Assembly: GCA_015178975.1 (NCBI GenBank)
Contig: WHVD01000160.1
Location: forward strand, 62,001 to 126,000
Source: Hysterangium stoloniferum
Lineage: Eukaryota > Basidiomycota > Agaricomycetes > Hysterangiales > Hysterangiaceae
Length of the DNA: 64,000 nt
Direction of reading: 5' to 3'
Under the pieces are notes generated by a model. The model had not been told where the DNA came from. It did not search any database and saw nothing but the letters and a program-made list of their open reading frames with translations. Positions 59,403 through 64,000 of the stretch are shown in pieces. Each line of letters opens with the position of its first letter. Position 1 is the first letter of the stretch. The position numbers and the translations under genes are program-made.

Positions 59403-59653
59403 TTGATATTAGGGACTCCATTCATATTTCAACATCAAGTTATGATGGGGCTGAACCCTACAAGGGTCAACATTGGGTCACCTCTACCACGCCCTATGGA
59501 AGGAGATACCATCGAGACTCTCCGTTCTGTGGTAGCGGAAATTTTTGACAATGAGTTAGAGAGGTTAAGGGCAGGTTTACGTGCTGAAGCAGCTGACCTT
59601 GACCCAGACACTGCATCAACAGCATTGCCTCCATTACGGGCTGTTCGTCATAC
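59403..59653 (+). other. Protease/linker region of the Ty3/gypsy element (fossil)
   Basis: ILGTPFIFQHQVMMGLNPTR is the typical C-terminal end of a gypsy retropepsin region. It is followed by a helical linker and ends at the nested solo LTR. Confidence 0.7.
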
Positions 59654-59658
59654 CATTC

Positions 59659-60243
59659 TGTTAAGTGCCGTGTCGGGAACTTATTCCGGAACTATCGGGA
59701 AGTCACCGGGAAGTCGGGAACAACTAGATAGGGTCAGGACGTCGGCTTCAGCTTATGTGCTGCGCCTCTACGCAAACGCTCAATGTCCTTAATTTCGGAG
59801 GTGAGACTTATGATGGGAGTTATGGATATTCAGAGTTCCAAAGAGTTCCGAATATCGAGCGTACAGAAAGACGGGAGAAGGAATAAGAAACTAAGTCGAT
59901 ATCAGATCTAAGGTAAAGTACAAATTCGCAGAAACTAATATAAGTCTGCTCGTTATTGTACTACAAACTAAGACCATAATAAGACGGAAATGGAAGTGTT
60001 CTTAAAACGGAAATACAATAAGACATATTAGGAAGGCAATATTCCGTAACAGGAATATAACAAACAAACGAGTGAATACTTGTCAACGGACAAATTACCA
60101 AATGCGGAACAAGGGAAGAATGTGGATGATATGGTAACTATGATGTTCCGTAGTCAGAGGTCAAAGTCGGAAGTCGGGGATCGGAAATCGGGAGTGGGAG
60201 ACCGGAAGTCGGATATTGAAACATCCGGGAACGGGTCGTAACA
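59659..60243 (-). mobile_element. Solo LTR, 585 bp, nested (fossil)
   Basis: The plus strand starts TGTTAAGTGCC and ends GGTCGTAACA, with CATTC duplicated at 59654-59658 and 60244-60248. It carries the shared core (CTTCAGCTTATGTGCTGCGC) in minus orientation, so it belongs to the same LTR family as 44950-45672. Confidence 0.88.
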
Positions 60244-60249
60244 CATTCC

Positions 60250-61945
60250 AATCATTGACAATGCCAAAGCTTACTCATGGAGATTATCAAAATGTCCCAA
60301 AGCCATGAGGGAGCTATGGCATGAAAAGAAAACCACATATATCAAGAATGGGAGATGGAGGGTTGCCACGGGAACAAATGCATGCCCTATGCTCATTATT
60401 CCTAAACCTCCAAAGGCTGATGGCACTTTGTGAATACACACTGTAGTGGATAAGCGTGAGCAGAATGCTAACACATATAAGCTGGCTACCCCCTTGCCAG
60501 ATATTGAAGCCATTCTACGAAATGTTGTGTGTCATAAGTATCGGAGTTTGATAGATGGTAAGGATGCTTACGAGCAGATACGAGTGGTTCCTGAGCATGT
60601 TCACCAGACATTGTTCACCTCTCTGGATGGCACTATGGAAAGTCTAACATTACAAATCGGGGATTGCAATGGTCCTTCTACTTACCAGACATTGATGAAC
60701 CACATATTTGTGCCATATATCGGTGTTTTCATGGATGTATACTTGGATGATATTGTCGTATATTCCAACTCTATCAGCGATCATGTGAAGCATCTACACA
60801 CTGTGTTTACAGTGCTCCATCGGGAAAAATTATATCTGGCTGTCAACAAGATGCACTTGTTTGCTTCGGAGTTACAGGTTTTAGGGCATGTGATTAACAA
60901 TAAAGGTATAAAAATGGACACACATAAAGTCGACACAGTGGCCAACTGGAAGATTCCTACAAATAAGCAACTTCTGGCTGGATATTTGGGGGCTGTAGTA
61001 TATCTTGCTAACAACTGTGAGGGAGTTCAAATCCCAATGGCTATTTTAGCAGCCCAGACAGGAGTAAACAGGCAGTGGTGGTGGGGGGCTACTGAGCAGC
61101 GTGCTTTCGAAGATATCAAGTGTATTGTTCAGGCCCATCGTGACAGCTATAGAATTGCATTGGACTACTCACCAGGTCACCAAACCATTAACTTGGTGAC
61201 AGATGCTTGTTTAACAGGCACAAGTGGCATTCTCAGTCAAGGTGAAGATCTTAGCGCTGCCACAGTAGTGTCATTCTGGTCAGGGAAGTTCAACTCGGCT
61301 CAACAGAACTATCCTGTTCATGAACAGGAGTTGTTGGCTATTGTGGAATCATTGAAACACTTTCACTCACAGCTGTTGGGGGTAAAATTTCGAATCTGTA
61401 CTGACCATAAGGGGATAGAATATATACTTACACAGAAGAACTTGTCTCCGAGACAGACATGCTGGCTGGATCTTCTAAATGAGTTCAACTTTGAGATTCA
61501 CTATATTCCCGGAAAGTCAAATACTTTTGCTGATGCACTATCAAGAATGTATAGTGATGAGCCCTTGGGTACTATTAGGGCTGAATCAGAGTATGTAGCT
61601 GACATTCCAGGGATGGAAGAGGATACACAGGGGGTGCACTACATTTCAGGGGTACCTGGCTTCAACAGTGTGTCGACACCACTGTATACAGGGTCCGCAG
61701 CATTAGCATCGGAGGACACACCAAGACAGTCAGAAAGGTTGGCCACTCAAACACATCCATCATATGCAACACTTTCAGGGTTGGGAGCAAGTAGGAAAAG
61801 ATGTATCGAAGGATCAGGACAGATGACTGAAAATACACACAAGGGTCATAGTAAGTTATCTGGATCGCCCTTGGAGCATCCATCACAAGGGGAGAGGGGC
61901 AAAACACCAAATATGTCTGGTCATCAAGATTATGTTGAACAGTGA
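60250..61945 (+). other. Reverse transcriptase and RNase H region of the Ty3/gypsy element (fossil)
   Basis: Reverse transcriptase lies at about 60450-60950, with the active-site block VYLDDIVVYSNS near 60740. RNase H lies at about 61190-61560 (LVTDACLTGTSGILSQ, then RICTDHKGIEYI). The long open block of 499 codons is well preserved, with a Ser/Gly-rich tail before integrase. Confidence 0.85.
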
Positions 61946-62384
61946 TCTTCACGAGTGACAATGGAGGGTGGGTTACCTGGGTTGCCCTCAGATTTTCCAC
62001 TAGCAGAAATTCCATTGGAGGGCCACTCAGGATTGGACATCCTGGAAGCCCTACGATGACAGTATGGATCCGACATTTTCTTCTCTAGGATATGGGCAAC
62101 ACTGCAGGAGTATAAGGGCTTTACATCACAGGATGGTTTTCTGTTTTAAATCTAGATGGCCTCAAACTGCTTTGCATCCCTGATATTACCATTGGGAATC
62201 AACGAGTGCGGGAAATTGTTATCTTGCATGCCCATTCCATCTTGGTGCATCTAGGGGCAAGGAAAACTGCCACATATTTGTGAACCAATGTGTGGTGGCT
62301 GTCATTAACCAAGGACGTCGAATTATTTTGCAAGTCATGCAGCATGTGTGCCACTTCTAAATCTGGAACACAGAAACTGCAGGG

Positions 62385-63100
62385 TGTCATGTAACAGGTA
62401 GATTTGATATCAATTACTCAAGCTGCTAACTAAATTGTCACGCTACAGTCCATTCGTTTGGTTTTTAGTCTCTCATCAGACAGAGTCAATTGTTATAATG
62501 CACATATTCAACATACGAACATTACCAGGTATCTGAGCTATTAATGTTTGATATATGTAGTTAGGATACCTGTTTGTGAATGGACAGTAAAGATTCAAAA
62601 TGCATATCATTTCTTAGCTAAAATTAATCTGAGACGATTGTAACAATCATGCACAGCCACACTATATTTCGATCATGCGCAGTTATTATGTAGCAACTGT
62701 AGTTTGTACGCAGTAATGCGCAGTTGCGCAGCACCATGCCTATGTATTTAAACAGCTGAGCTGGATCACGAAAATATAACTTTTGAACCCCCTAAACTAG
62801 ACAACTTTGTCACATTTGCATTTGTGCATCTTATTCCACCTGTTCCAGGTTTACAGGATATTACCTTTCTCAGGTTAACGAGAATCACCCTTATTACTAA
62901 CGTGACTTATCTTAGTTACGCACTCCGAACGAAAGCTATTCGTTCATCTTCTGATATTTCACTTTATCTTTAACTACTATTAAACAAGAACCCTAAACTA
63001 ATAGTCTATTGACACACTCATCCCTTTCATATATAACAAGTTGATTTCTTTAAGTTACTGCTAAGTACCTAAGGACTCTCAGCATAAGACATACATCACA
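62385..63100. mobile_element. Solo LTR, 716 bp, nested (fossil)
   Basis: Starts TGTCATGTAAC and ends ATACATCACA, with CAGGG on both sides (62380-62384, 63101-63105). It separates the zinc-binding N-terminal part of integrase (about 62200-62380) from the catalytic core. Non-coding. Confidence 0.87.
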
Positions 63101-63118
63101 CAGGGACAACTTCATTCA

Positions 63119-63991
63119 ATGGAAGTGCCATTGCAGCCATGGGAGGCAATTGGGATTGATTTTGTAGGACCCTTGCCAGCATCCAAGAATCGCCTCAGAG
63201 AGTTCGATAGCATCTGTGTTATTATTGACCATTTAACTTGCATGGTCCATTTGGTACCAGCATGCAGCAACTATACTGCTATTCAAATGGCTTACAAGTT
63301 GCATGGGCTGCCAGACAAAATCATTAGTGATCGAGATTCGCTATTTACAAGTATCTTTTGGAGAGAGCTTCATCGGTTGATAGGAGTCAAATTGTGGATG
63401 TCTTCATCATACCACCCCCAAACAGATGGCGCTACCGAACGTGCAAATCGAACAATGACTCAAATGCTTAGGCAATGTGTAGCACCAAACCAGAAAGATT
63501 GGGTGTCGAAGCTGCCTGCCATTGAGTTTGCTATGAATAACACTACATCAGAAACAACTAGATTCTCACCATTTTTTCTGAATTATGGTCGGCTGCCACG
63601 GCCACTGCTCTGGGACAACAATACAAAGTATCCAGGTGTCCTTGAATTTTCAGAACGGATGAAGTTAGCAATCATGAATGCGCATGATGAGATATTGACA
63701 GCCAGGGTTAAGCAGATGTGGCAGGCAAATTGACACTGGAGGTCTGCTGCATTTAGCATCAATGATTTGGTTTATCTATCCACGAAGAACTTACACTTAC
63801 CAAAAAATTGGGCACATAAACTGCTGCCAAAATATATTGGGCCTTTTAGGATCAGCCGGGTACTGGAGCCAGGAGCAAGTTGGAACTGTCAAGGGAGCTT
63901 AAGCAGCAGGGAATTAACCCAAGTTTTCATGCCTCATTGCTTCATATACACATTCCAAATGACGATCGTCTATTCCCAGGGAGGCAGTTGA
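63119..63991 (+). other. Integrase core of the Ty3/gypsy element (fossil)
   Basis: The core keeps GIDFVGPLPASKNRL, KIISDRDSLFTS and SYHPQTDGATERANRT, the three blocks of a retroviral-type integrase active site. The C-terminal part (63767-63991, with LLPKYIGPFRISRVLEPGAS) resembles the GPF/Y-type domain before the 3' LTR, which lies outside the window. Confidence 0.85.
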
Positions 63992-64000
63992 GGCAGATTC

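Larger units (their letters stand above)
53771..64000 (+). mobile_element. Ty3/gypsy element, + strand, runs off the window (fossil)
   Basis: A probable 5' LTR (about 53771-54130, TGTAACGGGAG to TTTTAACA) is followed by Gag, protease, reverse transcriptase, RNase H and integrase in gypsy order. Three solo LTRs are nested in it (57795-59344, 59659-60243, 62385-63100). The 3' LTR lies outside the window. The coding parts are long but interrupted by several breaks besides the insertions; the element is old relative to its nested LTRs. Confidence 0.85.

Overview
The window looks like nuclear DNA of a filamentous fungus, most likely a basidiomycete of the Agaricomycetes. The evidence is short introns of about 50-80 bases, a GTPase of a type expanded in mushroom-forming fungi, relics of two fungal protein kinases, and a dense nest of Helitron, Tc1/mariner and Ty3/gypsy elements. 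No rRNA, tRNA or CRISPR locus was recognised. Only one host gene looks intact.

That gene (13368-22010, + strand) is the headline. It begins as an ordinary P-loop GTPase in nine normal exons with G1, G3 and G4 motifs. From 14747 to 21357 it becomes a run of 95 intron-like units. Between each 3' splice site and the next 5' splice site lie exactly three bases, with one six-base exception. Every triplet is a sense codon and all sit in phase 0. The first 22 units (14747-16189) have unrelated intron sequences. The last 73 (16190-21357) are near-identical tandem copies of about 70 bp in which the triplet varies far more than the surrounding intron. A conventional 54-base exon, a 136-base exon and a terminal exon then close the frame at a TAG. 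The model predicts 107 exons and a protein of about 461 residues, 96 of them from micro-exons. This is a prediction from sequence; no transcript evidence was available.

Layout. 1-122 is a gypsy integrase fragment. 123-1116 is a non-autonomous terminal-inverted-repeat (TIR) transposon. 1117-2109 is minisatellite DNA including a small minus-strand intron-like array. 2110-8598 is a Helitron (minus) with a decayed RepHel gene and recognisable ends. 8599-12047 holds LTR debris, a paired-LTR element with a CATTC target duplication and a foldback MITE. 12048-13367 has no clear gene. 13368-22010 is the GTPase gene. 22011-24386 holds a doubtful ORF and a truncated Tc1 element. 24387-42200 is a broken chromodomain Ty3/gypsy element (minus) split by a second TIR transposon (26440-38198), which is itself split by four head-to-tail non-autonomous Helitron units (27445-37977). 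A kinase relic (40740-41756) lies among the gag pieces. 43656-45991 is a nearly complete Tc1 element carrying a solo LTR. 46376-49874 is a non-autonomous LTR retrotransposon with GGATG duplications. 49880-53770 holds LTR debris and a SepH/Cdc15-like kinase relic. 53771 to the window end is another Ty3/gypsy element (+) carrying three nested solo LTRs, each with a perfect 5-bp duplication.

A second intron-like array (35316-36868) with the same AG-triplet-GT architecture lies inside the fourth Helitron unit, and a third short one lies at 1205-1535. Both contain TGA triplets and atypical donors. They look like non-coding relatives, possibly captured by Helitrons.
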